From Polaromonas sp. (lineage in GTDB: Bacteria; Pseudomonadota; Gammaproteobacteria; Burkholderiales; Burkholderiaceae_C): 59,280 nt of DNA. Numbering within the stretch: position 1 is the stretch's first letter; each line of letters begins with the position of its first letter. Both the position numbers and the translations under genes were made by a program. Positions 36,637 to 50,513 of this stretch are shown here, piece after piece. The stretch is taken from assembly GCA_013823635.1 (NCBI GenBank), contig PNML01000008.1, positions 1 to 59,280 of the forward strand. The letters are read 5' to 3'. The notes under the pieces were generated by a model, which was given only the letters and a program-made list of their open reading frames with translations, was not told the DNA's origin and did no database searches.

Positions 36637-37473
36637 ATGACTCCTGCCTCTGCACCCATTGTCCACACGCCCATTGCCTTCATCGGAGGCGGCAACATGG
36701 CCAGCGCCATCATCGGCGGGCTGATCCGCCAGGGATGGCCCCCCTCACTCATCCAGGTGGTGGAGCCTTGGGACGAGCAACGCATGAGGCTGCGCGATCA
36801 GCTGGGGCTGGCGGCCATGGCCGAGGCCGCTCCCCCTCTGTCCTCGAGTGAGCTGGTGGTGTGGGCGGTCAAACCCCAAAGTTTCAAGGAGGCCGCCGCC
36901 GCCTGCAGCCCCTGGACTTCACAGGCACTGCACCTGAGCGTGGCCGCTGGCATCACCAGCGACAGCATCGCGCAGTGGCTGGGTACCGAGCGCGTGGTGC
37001 GCGCCATGCCCAACACACCCGCCCTCGTCGGCCAGGGCATGACCGGCTTGTACGCGCGCCCCGCCGTGCTGCCCGCGGAGCGCCTGCGCGTGCAGGAAGT
37101 GCTGGCGCCCACCGGGCAACTGCTCTGGCTGGAACAGGAACAGCAACTCGACACCGTCACCGCGCTGTCCGGCTCCGGACCGGCCTATGTGTTTTATTTC
37201 ATGGAGGCGATGACACAGGCCGGTGCGGCCATGGGCCTGCCACTGGCCGCCGCCCACCAGCTGGCGGTGACCACGTTTGTGGGCGCGTCTGCGCTGGCCC
37301 AGGCGTCCGATGAGCCGCCGGAAACACTGCGGCAGCGCGTCACCTCCAAAGGCGGCACCACCCACGCCGCCTTGACCCACCTGGAGGCCACCCAGGTGAA
37401 AGCGCACTTCATGCAGGCCATGCACGCCGCGGCGCAGCGCGCCCAGGAGCTGGGCCAGGAATTTGGCCGCTGA
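36637..37473 (+). CDS. proC: Pyrroline-5-carboxylate reductase
   Basis: 278 aa. The Rossmann motif is IAFIGGGNMASAIIGGLI, NADP contact is VVEPWDEQR, AVKPQ follows, and the catalytic domain has LSGSGPAYVFYFMEAM and VTSKGGTTHAAL. It performs the last step of proline synthesis. ATG at 36637 precedes the Rossmann strand; no strong ribosome site is seen. It is divergent from rplN across a 285-nt gap and tail to tail with ubiA. Confidence 0.95.
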   Translation: MTPASAPIVHTPIAFIGGGNMASAIIGGLIRQGWPPSLIQVVEPWDEQRMRLRDQLGLAAMAEAAPPLSSSELVVWAVKPQSFKEAAAACSPWTSQALHLSVAAGITSDSIAQWLGTERVVRAMPNTPALVGQGMTGLYARPAVLPAERLRVQEVLAPTGQLLWLEQEQQLDTVTALSGSGPAYVFYFMEAMTQAGAAMGLPLAAAHQLAVTTFVGASALAQASDEPPETLRQRVTSKGGTTHAALTHLEATQVKAHFMQAMHAAAQRAQELGQEFGR

Positions 37474-37501
37474 GTCCCCAAGCGGCGGTGCAGCAGGTCC
37501 G

Positions 37502-38488
37502 TCAGAGGGACAACGCCAGTGCGGCCCCGGCAAACAGGGTAAAGCCCAGCCAGTGGTTGGCCCGAAAAGCACGGAAGCACCCGTCCCGCTCGCGTGCCCG
37601 GATCAGGCGGTGGTGCCACACCACCTGCACCCCGGCCAGCACCGTCGCAGCTAAATAAATAGCATAATATTGAATATGGACAAGCGCCATAGCCCAAAAA
37701 CACATCAAACACACATACCACGCCATGATGACCGGCACATCCCAGTCCCCCAGCGTGATGGCTGAGGTTTTCATGCCGATTTTCAGGTCGTCGTCCCGGT
37801 CCACCATGGCGTACTCAGTGTCGTAGGCCAGCACCCAGCACAGGTTGCCCGCCAGCAGCCAAGCCACGGCAACCGGCAAGTCCTGCCAGGCCAACCACAC
37901 CCGCTCCAGCAGGCCAGCGCCCCACACCGAACCCGACCAGAGCTGCCACGCAGGGCCCGCCTGCACGGCCGTGAACGCCATTGGTATGCCAAAACTGAAC
38001 GCCACGCCCAACACCGCCTGCGGCATGGACACCCACCGCTTGGCGTACGGGTAGGCCAGGGTGACCAGCAGGGCCGGCACGGCCAGCGCCACCGTGGCCG
38101 CGTTGGTGGTGAGCACCAGACCCAGCGCCAGCAAAGCCAGCACCGCCCCCACCCACAGCGCCTCGGGCACCGACACCGCGCCGCTGGTGATGGGCCGCTG
38201 GGCGGTGCGTTTGACGTGGCGGTCAAAGTGGCGGTCGGCCACGTCGTTGATGCAGCACCCCGCGCTGCGCATGAGTATGGTTCCGGCCACAAACACGAAC
38301 AGCAGGTGCCACCCGGGCCAACCGCCGGCCGCCAGCCACAACGCCAAAAGCGTGGGCCACAGCAGCAGCAGCCAGCCCGCGGGGCGGCTCCAGCGGATCA
38401 GGTCCAGGTACAACTCCAGCCGCTTGGGTGGCCGCGATACCGCCGCAGGCGGTGGAGACGTGGGGGTGGGAGGAGCAGGGGTGTTCAA
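37502..38488 (-). CDS. ubiA: 4-hydroxybenzoate polyprenyltransferase
   Basis: 328 aa with about nine membrane helices. The two Asp-rich motifs are [20 protein letters not shown] and the second [20 protein letters not shown]. It attaches the polyprenyl tail in ubiquinone synthesis. A Pro-rich lead of about 20 residues precedes the first helix. Around residues 265-280 ([16 protein letters not shown]) the DNA is AT-rich and matches a dispersed repeat, an insertion tolerated in a loop or helix end. Confidence 0.93.
   Translation of the reverse strand: MNTPAPPTPTSPPPAAVSRPPKRLELYLDLIRWSRPAGWLLLLWPTLLALWLAAGGWPGWHLLFVFVAGTILMRSAGCCINDVADRHFDRHVKRTAQRPITSGAVSVPEALWVGAVLALLALGLVLTTNAATVALAVPALLVTLAYPYAKRWVSMPQAVLGVAFSFGIPMAFTAVQAGPAWQLWSGSVWGAGLLERVWLAWQDLPVAVAWLLAGNLCWVLAYDTEYAMVDRDDDLKIGMKTSAITLGDWDVPVIMAWYVCLMCFWAMALVHIQYYAIYLAATVLAGVQVVWHHRLIRARERDGCFRAFRANHWLGFTLFAGAALALSL
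37654..37692 (+). repeat. Dispersed repeat copy inside ubiA
   Basis: AT-rich island, orientation opposite to ubiA. The TAGC core starts at 37660 and GCGCC begins 24 bases later, with ATATTGA in the middle, matching the copy at 56847 without gaps. It is translated antisense as part of UbiA. Confidence 0.5.
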
Positions 38489-38570
38489 AGCGGTGTCAGC
38501 AAAAAAGGGCGCAAGGTCGGTGGCCGTCCATGGCGCGGGGAAAGCAGGGCATCACCCGCACCACGCCAGC

Positions 38571-39563
38571 TCACGACAGGCGGTGGACGCCCGGCAGGTC
38601 GCAGGCGTAGATGGCGTTGCGCAGCGCGGCAATGGCCTCGTAGCGGGTGAAGCTGCGCCGCCAGGCCAGCACCACGCGCCGGGTCGGGGGATCGCCGGAA
38701 AACGGCAGGTAGCGCACATGGGAGAAGGCCAAGCCATTGACGGCGCCAGGACTGGGCATGGCCTCAGCCGGGGGCGGGGCGCCCCCTTCACCAGGCAGCG
38801 CCGCGCACGGCACGCTCAGGCGGGGCACCAGCGTCACCCCCATGCCGGCGGCCACCATGTGCTTGATGGTCTCCAGCGAGGAGCCCTCAAAGCTCTTGCG
38901 CATGCCGTCGGCGTGGGCGGAAAAGCGGGCGAACTCCGGACACACCTCCAGCACATGGTCGCGAAAGCAGTGCCCGTTGCCCAGCAGCAGCATGGTCTCC
39001 TGCTTGATTTCCTCGGCAGTGATGTGGGTGCGACCAGCCAGCGGGTGGCTGGCGGGGACCGCGGCCACAAAGGGCTCGTCGTACAGCGGTGCGATGGCCA
39101 GGTTGGTGTCGGGAAAAGGCTCCGCCAGGATGGCGCAGTCGATGTCGCCCAGGCGCAACTGCTCCAGCAGCTTGACGGTGAAGTTCTCCTGCAACATCAG
39201 CGGCATCTGGGGGGTCAGCTCAATGACATGGCGCACCAGGTCGGGCAGCAGGTAGGGGCCTATGGTGTAAATGATGCCCAGCTTCAAGGGCCCGGCCAGC
39301 GGGTCTTTGCCACGCTTGGCGATTTCCCGGATGGCGTGGGACTGCTCCAACACCGTCTGGGCCTGGCGCACCACCTCGTCGCCCAACGGGGTCAGGGTGA
39401 CTTCGTTGGCGTTGCGCTCGAAAATCTTCAGCTCCAGCTCTTCTTCCAGCTTCTTGACGGCCACCGACAGCGTGGGCTGCGACACGTGACAGGCTTCGGC
39501 GGCACGGCCGAAATGTTTTTCGCGCGCCACCGCCACGATGTATTTGAGTTCGGTCAGGGTCAT
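38571..39563 (-). CDS. oxyR: Peroxide-sensing LysR-type regulator OxyR
   Basis: 330 aa. The N-terminal helix-turn-helix is AAEACHVSQPTLSVAVKKLE. The redox cysteines are Cys199 and Cys208 (GNGHCFRDHVLEVC), at the same numbers as in E. coli OxyR, where they form the disulfide on peroxide contact. A Pro/Gly-rich insert (PGEGGAPPPAEAMPSPG) lies in the C-terminal domain. ATG 39563 is the first conserved residue (MTLTELKYIV). dps and katG further along are typical targets. Confidence 0.93.
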   Translation of the reverse strand: MTLTELKYIVAVAREKHFGRAAEACHVSQPTLSVAVKKLEEELELKIFERNANEVTLTPLGDEVVRQAQTVLEQSHAIREIAKRGKDPLAGPLKLGIIYTIGPYLLPDLVRHVIELTPQMPLMLQENFTVKLLEQLRLGDIDCAILAEPFPDTNLAIAPLYDEPFVAAVPASHPLAGRTHITAEEIKQETMLLLGNGHCFRDHVLEVCPEFARFSAHADGMRKSFEGSSLETIKHMVAAGMGVTLVPRLSVPCAALPGEGGAPPPAEAMPSPGAVNGLAFSHVRYLPFSGDPPTRRVVLAWRRSFTRYEAIAALRNAIYACDLPGVHRLS

Positions 39564-39677
39564 GGGGGTTCTCGGATGGGGAGCAATTGTGCATCGCCCC
39601 AAAAGCTGTCACCATGACTGCCAGTCGGCGGGTCATCCAACCGCCGTGGAACCCACGACCGAGAGCCACCGCCCGCC

Positions 39678-40727
39678 ATGCCTGCACCCACCACCCCTTG
39701 CCACCCGCTGCGCCGTGTGGCCTCCGTTCTGGCGCTGGCCGCCAGCCTGTTCACCCCCTGGGCCGTCCACGCCAACGGCTGGGCGTACTGTGCGGCAGAG
39801 GGGCAGCTGTGCATGGTGCCGGGGGCCGCCACCGTCCGCTTCGGGGCCAATGGCCAGCACGAGTACCGGCAGGTGAATGGCCCGGTCCCGTGCAACACGC
39901 AAACCTTTGGCGACCCGGCCAAGGGCACGCCCAAACAATGCGAGTACCGCCTTGGCCAACAGGATCCATCCGTGCTGCATCCGGGTGGATGGATGGGGGG
40001 CAGCGGCCCCAACGGACGCCCGATTCCACCCAACGAGGGCTGGCAGGTCTGCGCCCTGGAAGGAGAGACCTGCCAGTTCCGGGGCACGCGTGAGGTCCGC
40101 TTTGGTGCGGCAGACAGCTACGCGGTGCGCTCCGCCACCGGCGGCATCGCCTGTGACACGCGGTATTTCGGCGACCCGGCCCCGGGCCTGCGCAAAATGT
40201 GCCTGATCCGGGCCGACGCGGGTTGGACAGGCAGCAGCCAGCCCCCACTGCCCACTGGCGGCTACCCCACACCGGTGCCCAGCCAGGGACAACAGGGCCA
40301 CTGGCGCTTTTGCGCCGACGAAGACCAGCAGTGCAGCCCGCCCCGTGGCGCCACCGTGCGGTTTGGTGCGGGCGGCAAGTACGCCGTCATGAGCCGGGTC
40401 AGTGGCAGTGTGTTTTGCCACGTCAGCACCTTTGGCGACCCCAACCCCGGCGAGCGCAAGCGCTGTGAATACAGCGTCACCGGCAGCGGCTGGAACACCG
40501 GCGGCGACTGGTTTGGCGGCCAGAGCGGCCCCATCGGCGCGGCGGGCAACTGGGTGTACTGCGCCCAGGAGGACACCGAGTGCCGCGTGCCCTACCCCAC
40601 CGCCGTTCGCTTTGGCACCGATGGGCGCTTTCACACCCTGCAGGTCTCGTCCAGCGTGCCCTGCACACCCGCCGTGTTCGGCGACCCGGCCAAGGGCGAG
40701 CGCAAGCGCTGCGAATACGCGCGCTGA
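39678..40727 (+). CDS. Secreted protein with four cysteine-containing repeats, function unknown
   Basis: 349 aa. Signal peptide 1-32, with likely cleavage after AVHA. Four tandem units at about 35-90, 122-177, 209-265 and 292-347 share the pattern W-x2-CA-x-E...C...VRFGA.G...V.G.V.C...FGDP..G..K.CEY. Each has four Cys (38/45/72/88; 125/132/159/175; 212/219/247/263; 295/302/329/345) with near-fixed spacing, which points to two disulfides per unit in the periplasm or outside. Linkers are Gly/Pro-rich. Similar units occur in some secreted glycosidase-like proteins as remembered, but no function is assigned. Confidence 0.85.
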   Translation: MPAPTTPCHPLRRVASVLALAASLFTPWAVHANGWAYCAAEGQLCMVPGAATVRFGANGQHEYRQVNGPVPCNTQTFGDPAKGTPKQCEYRLGQQDPSVLHPGGWMGGSGPNGRPIPPNEGWQVCALEGETCQFRGTREVRFGAADSYAVRSATGGIACDTRYFGDPAPGLRKMCLIRADAGWTGSSQPPLPTGGYPTPVPSQGQQGHWRFCADEDQQCSPPRGATVRFGAGGKYAVMSRVSGSVFCHVSTFGDPNPGERKRCEYSVTGSGWNTGGDWFGGQSGPIGAAGNWVYCAQEDTECRVPYPTAVRFGTDGRFHTLQVSSSVPCTPAVFGDPAKGERKRCEYAR

Positions 40728-40748
40728 CCCGCAGACACCCCCGGCCGC

Positions 40749-42974
<2,226 letters not shown>

Positions 42975-43115
42975 GGCGCATTATTTCCTGTGGCCGTGTT
43001 GGCCCATCACCCCCGGGGCCAGCCAGCCGTGCGATGACGGCACTGCGCCGTTTCGAGGACAATTCCGCCCCTTGACCACTCTCCTTGGCACGGGCCTGTT
43101 CGGCCCTCAAGCAAC

Positions 43116-44210
43116 ATGACTTCTGCCCTGAACCCCCACCTCCACGCGGAGGGTCGGCCCTACACCCTGGCCGATTTCGACTTTCACCTCCCCCCCGAAC
43201 TCATCGCCCAGCACCCTGCCGCAGAGCGCAGCGCCTCGCGCCTGCTCGACGCCAGCGCGCCACAGTTGGTGGACCGCGTGTTCCGCGAGTTGCCCATGCT
43301 GCTGCAACCCCAGGACCTGCTGGTGTTCAACGACACCCAGGTCATCAAGGCCCGCCTGTTTGGCGAGAAGGCCTCGGGCGGCAAGCTGGAAATGCTGGTG
43401 GAGCGTGTGCTGCCAGGCCACGAGGTGGTGGCTCACATCAAGGTGAGCAAAAAGCCCTTACCCGGCGCCACGCTGCACATGGCGGGCGGCACCCGGGGCG
43501 GGGGCTTCACGGCCACGCTGCTGGGCCGCTGGCCCGACGAGCAGGGTGCCCTGTTCCGCTTCCGCTTCTCGGATGAGCCCCATGCCCTCATGCAGCGCCA
43601 CGGCCATGTGCCGCTGCCGCCCTACATCACCCACACCGACACGGCAGAAGACGAGCAGCGCTACCAGACCGTGTTCGCCAAACACCCCGGTGCGGTGGCG
43701 GCCCCCACCGCGGCCCTGCATTTCGACGCCGCCCTGCTGGCGCAGATCGACGCGCTGGGCACGGCCCGCGCCAGCGTCACGCTGCATGTGGGCGCGGGCA
43801 CCTTCCAGCCCGTGAAAACCGACAACCTGAGCGAGCACACCATGCACAGCGAGTGGTACAACGTGCCGCCCGAGACCGTGCAAGCCATTGCCGACTGCCG
43901 CGCCCGGGGCGGGCGGGTGGTGGCGGTGGGCACCACCACCGTGCGCACGCTGGAGTCATGGGCGCGCAGCGGCCAGACCACGGGCGACACGCAGATTTTC
44001 ATCACCCCCGGGTTCGACTTTCAGGTGGTGGACGCCCTCATCACCAACTTCCACCTGCCCAAAAGCACGCTGATGATGCTGGTCAGTGCCCTGGCGGGGT
44101 ACGACCACATCCGCCACGTCTACGCCCACGCCATCGACCAAAAGTACCGCTTTTTCAGCTACGGCGACGCCATGTGGCTGCCGCGCACCCCCGCCCGCCT
44201 GCGCCGGTGA
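43116..44210 (+). CDS. queA: S-adenosylmethionine:tRNA ribosyltransferase-isomerase
   Basis: 364 aa. Signature segments are [43 protein letters not shown] and [16 protein letters not shown]. It makes epoxyqueuosine in tRNA, the step after Tgt. It precedes tgt with one gene in between. ATG 43116 starts the family segment. Confidence 0.96.
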   Translation: MTSALNPHLHAEGRPYTLADFDFHLPPELIAQHPAAERSASRLLDASAPQLVDRVFRELPMLLQPQDLLVFNDTQVIKARLFGEKASGGKLEMLVERVLPGHEVVAHIKVSKKPLPGATLHMAGGTRGGGFTATLLGRWPDEQGALFRFRFSDEPHALMQRHGHVPLPPYITHTDTAEDEQRYQTVFAKHPGAVAAPTAALHFDAALLAQIDALGTARASVTLHVGAGTFQPVKTDNLSEHTMHSEWYNVPPETVQAIADCRARGGRVVAVGTTTVRTLESWARSGQTTGDTQIFITPGFDFQVVDALITNFHLPKSTLMMLVSALAGYDHIRHVYAHAIDQKYRFFSYGDAMWLPRTPARLRR

Positions 44211-44258
44211 TAGAGTGGCTGCGCCGTCACACCCGTCAGCCAGAAAGCGAGTCCACCC

Positions 44259-46269
<2,011 letters not shown>

Positions 46270-46270
<1 letters not shown>

Positions 46271-46308
46271 ATCAATAGCGAAGTATCCATATGAATAAAG
46301 CGCCAGAG
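46270..46308 (+). repeat. Dispersed repeat copy after tgt
   Basis: ATCAATAGCGAAGTAT core with GCGCCAGAG 24 bases after TAGC; aligns without gaps to the copy at 56847. Its end forms the left arm of a terminator-like hairpin. Confidence 0.55.
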
Positions 46309-46319
46309 GCGTTTTATTC
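46293..46319. terminator. Bidirectional terminator-like hairpin between tgt and the lipoprotein gene
   Basis: GAATAAAGCGCC (46293-46304) pairs with GGCGTTTTATTC (46308-46319) over a three-base loop, 12 pairs including one G-T. The AT-rich outer pairs give a T-rich end on both strands, so it can end tgt and the opposite-strand lipoprotein gene. Confidence 0.65.
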
Positions 46320-46337
46320 ATGCAATCGCACCGCCCA

Positions 46338-47651
46338 TCAGAGGTGGCGTGCGGCGAAGGTGCCTTCCAGCTGGGCACCACCCGCCGTGGTCTGGCCGAT
46401 CCAGGTGCCCTCCGAGGCGATGGGGCTGAGCATTTCACCCGTCATGCTCAGGTCGTTGGGGTTGGAGTCGGCCACGATGTTGATGGCATCAATCCAACGG
46501 GTCACCGCGGCAGCACCCGGGCTTTGCGTGGTGATGCTGCGCCGGTCAATGAAGCCACTGGCCGTGAACGCCGTGGTGGTGACCACCGGCACGGTGATGA
46601 CGCCTGCGGGCGGGTTGTTCGGGTCGGGCCGGGTGACCAGGGTGGTGACCACCCGCACACAGTTGCCCGTCACGTTGCCGGTGAGGCTGACGGCCATGTT
46701 GGAGCAGGTGACCGTGCCGCCCGAACCCACCAGCTTGAAATCCCAGCGCCCGGCGTATTGCGCCACGGTGCTGGGGCCGTCGGTGACCAGCACCGGGCTG
46801 GGCGTGCGCACCTCGCGCACAAAGGCCAGGCGCTGCTCCTGCTCGTAGGTCTGTGTGGCCACGGTCTGGCCCGCGGGCACAAAGCTGGCCGTGGTGTCGC
46901 ACTTGACCGTGCGGTCCTGCGCCAGGTCGTGCCAGCAGGTGTCGCTGTAGGTCCAGGTGCCCACGGTGCGCTCGGTTTCGGTGCGGGTGGCGGTGTACCG
47001 CGCGGTCTGGAAGTTGCGCTGGGTGGAGCCGCCCAGCGCCACCCCCACCTGGCCCAGCAGGCCCAGGGAAATGGTTTCCAGCGCCGCCACCCGGCCCGAA
47101 ATGGTTTTGTCCACGGTGGTGGCCACTGTGCCGTTCAGGCAGGTTTCCGTCCACACATACGACCAGGTGGACCCCACCGCATAGGGTCTGCGGGGAAAGG
47201 GCGAGCGGTCCTGCGGGCTGAACTGGCAGCGGGTGTTGTCGAACGAAGTGGCGACCGACTGGTTGCGCGAGCCGAAGTTGCGCACCTCGTAGGGCCGACT
47301 GTCGGAAAAGGTGACGGTGTGGGTGTAGAGCTGCGAGGTCCTGTCCAGCGCAGACAGGTAGTGCGTGCTGTAGTAGCCCGTGCCAGCGGTCTTGTTGATC
47401 CACTGGTACATCCACGTGTCGCCATACTGGAGGCGGGCGCCGTTGAGCACGGTCTCGCCACGGCGCATCAGTGCGCCGCTTTCGGCGTTGGTGACGATGG
47501 GGAAATAGTCCACCACCGTGGTGACGGGTGCGGTGGGTTCGTAGGAATCCCCTCCACCACAGCCCACCAGGCTGGCACCCGCCAGAGCGGCCAAGGCCAG
47601 GCCCCAGGATCTGGCCGCATGGCCACGGACGACGAAAGACGGAACAGGCAT
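46338..47651 (-). CDS. Predicted lipoprotein of unknown function
   Basis: 437 aa. The signal ends with the lipobox LVGC (residues about 28-31), followed by GGG, so the mature protein is probably lipid-anchored in the outer membrane. AGGAG lies seven bases before ATG 47651, which decides the start over the longer frame. The mature part is rich in Thr, Val and beta-type segments (TYTATRTETERTVGTWTY, VTTTAFTASGF). Four to six Cys may form disulfides. No family was recognised. Confidence 0.8.
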   Translation of the reverse strand: MPVPSFVVRGHAARSWGLALAALAGASLVGCGGGDSYEPTAPVTTVVDYFPIVTNAESGALMRRGETVLNGARLQYGDTWMYQWINKTAGTGYYSTHYLSALDRTSQLYTHTVTFSDSRPYEVRNFGSRNQSVATSFDNTRCQFSPQDRSPFPRRPYAVGSTWSYVWTETCLNGTVATTVDKTISGRVAALETISLGLLGQVGVALGGSTQRNFQTARYTATRTETERTVGTWTYSDTCWHDLAQDRTVKCDTTASFVPAGQTVATQTYEQEQRLAFVREVRTPSPVLVTDGPSTVAQYAGRWDFKLVGSGGTVTCSNMAVSLTGNVTGNCVRVVTTLVTRPDPNNPPAGVITVPVVTTTAFTASGFIDRRSITTQSPGAAAVTRWIDAINIVADSNPNDLSMTGEMLSPIASEGTWIGQTTAGGAQLEGTFAARHL

Positions 47652-47799
47652 GGTGAAACTCCTGGGAAGGGGAACCCGGCGCGAACAACCCGAAGGCCTA
47701 TCACCGGCAAAGCCGCTGGGGCGGTGTGACAACTATCGCGATGTTAGCAACCCTGGTGGCGCCTGGGGGAGGGCACCACCCGGCGCTGAGCTGACGGCG

Positions 47800-49191
47800 T
47801 CATTCTGTCGCCGAATCTGGCGCATCTGTGGCGTCGGACACAAACACGGTGAGCACGCCACTGTAGCCATACAGCTGCTGATCGGCGATTTCGCCCCCGG
47901 CAAAAAACCCCACCAGCGGCACATCCCCCAGCGCTCGGCGCACACACTGCAACTCGGCATGCGGGGCCCCGAAATGGGCGCCCCCGCGGCCTGTGCAGCT
48001 GACGTAAATGGCGCCGCACACCCGACGTCGGGGCACAGACAGTGTGGCCACGGACGAGGTGTCGTCGGTTTCCAGGTCTTCCCGGATTTCGGCGCACATG
48101 CGCATCAGGTCGGCACGGGCGGCCTCGGCGTCTCGGGTGCAAAACACCAGCTGCTCTCCGGGCACCGGCACATCGGCCACGGCCACGGCCTGGCGGACCG
48201 GGTCCAGCCCGATGATGTGGCGCACCCGCACATCGGCCCCCAGCTGCCCGGCACGGCGGGCCAGATCCGCCACCCCACCCGGCGGCGGTGACCACACCGG
48301 CGACAAGGTGTGCGACACGGCCCTGCCCCGCCCTGCGACCTGGGGGTCGGGACTCAGGCCCACCAGGGTGCGGCGCAACCGGGCCATGGCGGTCTCGGGC
48401 TCGTCCAGGGAAATGTCCAGCTCGGCCAGCAGGGTGTCCAGCGCTGGCTCGCCATCCAGGCTGAGCAGCAGGTTGCGGTCGGCCGCTGTGACGGTGCGCA
48501 CCGGCCCCACGGGCGTACAGCCCTGGGTCACCCGGGACACCATGCCCACACCCGGCGCGAAGGCCACGCCGCTGAGCCCCCCGGCAAACACGCCACTGGC
48601 CGCGCCCTGGCCCCGAATGGCGCCGCGGCCGCTGTGCGCAAACTGCACCGGGCGCGAGCGGCTGGAGGACAGCCCACCAAACACGTACCCCGTGGCCGTG
48701 CGCTGGGCCAGCTCGACGATGAGTTCGGCCACATCGGGGGTGGCCGCATCGGCATGCACCAGCGCGGTGGACGCGACGAAGCCCCCCTGGCCTGCCCCAC
48801 CCGCACTGGCCACGGCGGCCGGCAAGGGTGCCACGCCACTGAACACCCGGTATTGGTTGGGCGGCACGTCCAGCAGCATGAGGGCCAGCGCCGGTTCGTC
48901 AAAGTACTCGACCCCGCTGGCCGCAATGCCCAGCCCCACCGTGCCCACCCAGTCCGTCACCTCGGGCAGGGCCGCCATCAGGTGGTCCAGCAGGTCCTGC
49001 GCGTGGTCCAGGTAATGGTCGGTGATGTAGAGCAGTGCCAGGCTGGGCAGCTCACTGCCACCGGCCTGGGGCGCATGGGCGTCGCCCGCCTGCTGTTGGC
49101 TGGCCTGCAGGGCGCGGATCTGCGTCAGCACCAGAGCAGCGGCCATGGACCACCTGGGGTGGGTGGCGTGGGCGCACAAAAAAGGCTTCAT
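47800..49191 (-). CDS. FIST-domain signal-sensing protein
   Basis: 463 aa from ATG 49191. An N-terminal FIST_N domain (VGTVGLGIAASGVEYFDEPALALMLL, in parts) and a C-terminal FIST_C domain ending in CTGRGG, then PLVGFFAGGEIADQQLYGYSGVLTVF are present. FIST modules are sensor domains thought to bind small ligands such as amino acids. No kinase, GGDEF or chemotaxis output domain is attached, so it would signal through a partner. The start could also be the GTG at 49227. Confidence 0.85.
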   Translation of the reverse strand: MKPFLCAHATHPRWSMAAALVLTQIRALQASQQQAGDAHAPQAGGSELPSLALLYITDHYLDHAQDLLDHLMAALPEVTDWVGTVGLGIAASGVEYFDEPALALMLLDVPPNQYRVFSGVAPLPAAVASAGGAGQGGFVASTALVHADAATPDVAELIVELAQRTATGYVFGGLSSSRSRPVQFAHSGRGAIRGQGAASGVFAGGLSGVAFAPGVGMVSRVTQGCTPVGPVRTVTAADRNLLLSLDGEPALDTLLAELDISLDEPETAMARLRRTLVGLSPDPQVAGRGRAVSHTLSPVWSPPPGGVADLARRAGQLGADVRVRHIIGLDPVRQAVAVADVPVPGEQLVFCTRDAEAARADLMRMCAEIREDLETDDTSSVATLSVPRRRVCGAIYVSCTGRGGAHFGAPHAELQCVRRALGDVPLVGFFAGGEIADQQLYGYSGVLTVFVSDATDAPDSATE

Positions 49192-49251
49192 GGCGATGGG
49201 TCCAAGGGGCTCAAGGGGTGTTGTCACGCTCAGCCAACCCTGGCCTGGCGG

Positions 49252-50334
49252 TCAACGGGGACGCCGGGCAGTGGCCACTTTGGCCTTGGAGGCCACCGGC
49301 TTGGCGGATTTGGCGACCGCCTGGGGCAAGGGCTTGCTGCGCGCCTTGGCCTGCGCCGGTGCTTTGACAGCGCCCTTGGCGGGTGCCCTGGCGGTGGTGG
49401 CCGGCGGGGCTGCCGCCTTGGCCTTGCGCTGGGGTGTGGCCTTGGCCGTCACGGGGGCCGACTGTGGGGATGCGGCTCTGGCGGGTGTCTTTTTGGCCAC
49501 CACCGGCGCTGCGGCTGGCCGGTTCTGCGCCTGGGCAGCCAGACCACGGGTCAGGCCCGCGGTCATTTCGGTGGCGGTTTTCACGGCCTCGCGGGTGAGT
49601 GAGCTGGCCATCTGCGTGCCCGCGTCCACGGCGGTTTTGGCGCTGGTGTCGCTCATGGCGTTGGCGGCGATGGTCTGAAACTGCTGGGTCAGTGCCCCCC
49701 ACCACAACATGGGGTCGATGGCCCCGGCCACCACGGGGGCTGCTGCCGCCGCACCGCTGGCGTCGCTGACGGGCGGCGGTGCCGTGGGCGCAGGTGCCGG
49801 TGCGGCCACGGGTGCGGTGGGCTGAGGCGCCGCCGGGGTGGCGCTCCAGGGCGCGGGCACCTCCAGCCCTGCGAAGGGGCTGGCAGCCGACGTCGCCTGA
49901 GGTGCGGCCGGGGTGGCGGGTGCAGGCGCGGGCGTGGCCGCTGCCACGGGTTTGGGGGCCAACCCGGCAGCCATGGAGGCCATGGTGTCCGCGGCTTTGA
50001 CCTTGAGCACATTGGCCACGTCACCCATGCTGACGTTCATGCCCTGCAAGGTGGCCAAGGTCATGCGCTGCACCTCCAGCGCCTGGATGGTGGCACTGAG
50101 CGCGCGGCTGTTTTGCTCCAGCCAAAAGTGCACGGCCTTCAGTTCCTGTATGCGTTTGTCCAGGTCCTCCACGTTGAAGGTGGGGGCCACCCAGTTCCCC
50201 AGCTGGGGCAGGCCGGACGTGGCCGCTGGTGCCCCCCCCGGCACCAGCCCACCCGTGGCCTGGCGGGCCAGGTTTTGCAGGAATTCGAAGCCGGGCACAA
50301 ATTGCCCGAAACCGCTGGTGTTCGCGTCGCTCAT
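49252..50334 (-). CDS. PhaM-like polyhydroxyalkanoate granule protein
   Basis: 360 aa. The N-terminal 100 residues hold a conserved core (FEFLQNLARQATGG and VEDLDKRIQELKAVHFWLEQN), followed by Ala/Pro-rich linkers and an amphipathic segment. The last 90 residues are Lys/Ala/Pro-rich (AKATPQRKAKAAAPP) like histone H1 tails. This layout is that of PhaM of Ralstonia eutropha, which activates PHB synthase and ties granules to the nucleoid. AGGAG lies before ATG 50334. PHB synthase genes are not in the window. Confidence 0.8.
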   Translation of the reverse strand: MSDANTSGFGQFVPGFEFLQNLARQATGGLVPGGAPAATSGLPQLGNWVAPTFNVEDLDKRIQELKAVHFWLEQNSRALSATIQALEVQRMTLATLQGMNVSMGDVANVLKVKAADTMASMAAGLAPKPVAAATPAPAPATPAAPQATSAASPFAGLEVPAPWSATPAAPQPTAPVAAPAPAPTAPPPVSDASGAAAAAPVVAGAIDPMLWWGALTQQFQTIAANAMSDTSAKTAVDAGTQMASSLTREAVKTATEMTAGLTRGLAAQAQNRPAAAPVVAKKTPARAASPQSAPVTAKATPQRKAKAAAPPATTARAPAKGAVKAPAQAKARSKPLPQAVAKSAKPVASKAKVATARRPR

Positions 50335-50513
50335 GGGTGTCTCCTGGAAAAATGGGGCCGCCGGTGGGCAAGAATGCCACATCATGCTACTCGGCGACAG
50401 GCCCGTGCCCCACGCCATGGCACGGGCGAGGCCCGCTGGGCCTTGTTTGACCTGAGTCAACGCCCGCACTTGGGCCTGGGCCCATCATCAAAAGCAACCC
50501 ACAGGAGACACAC

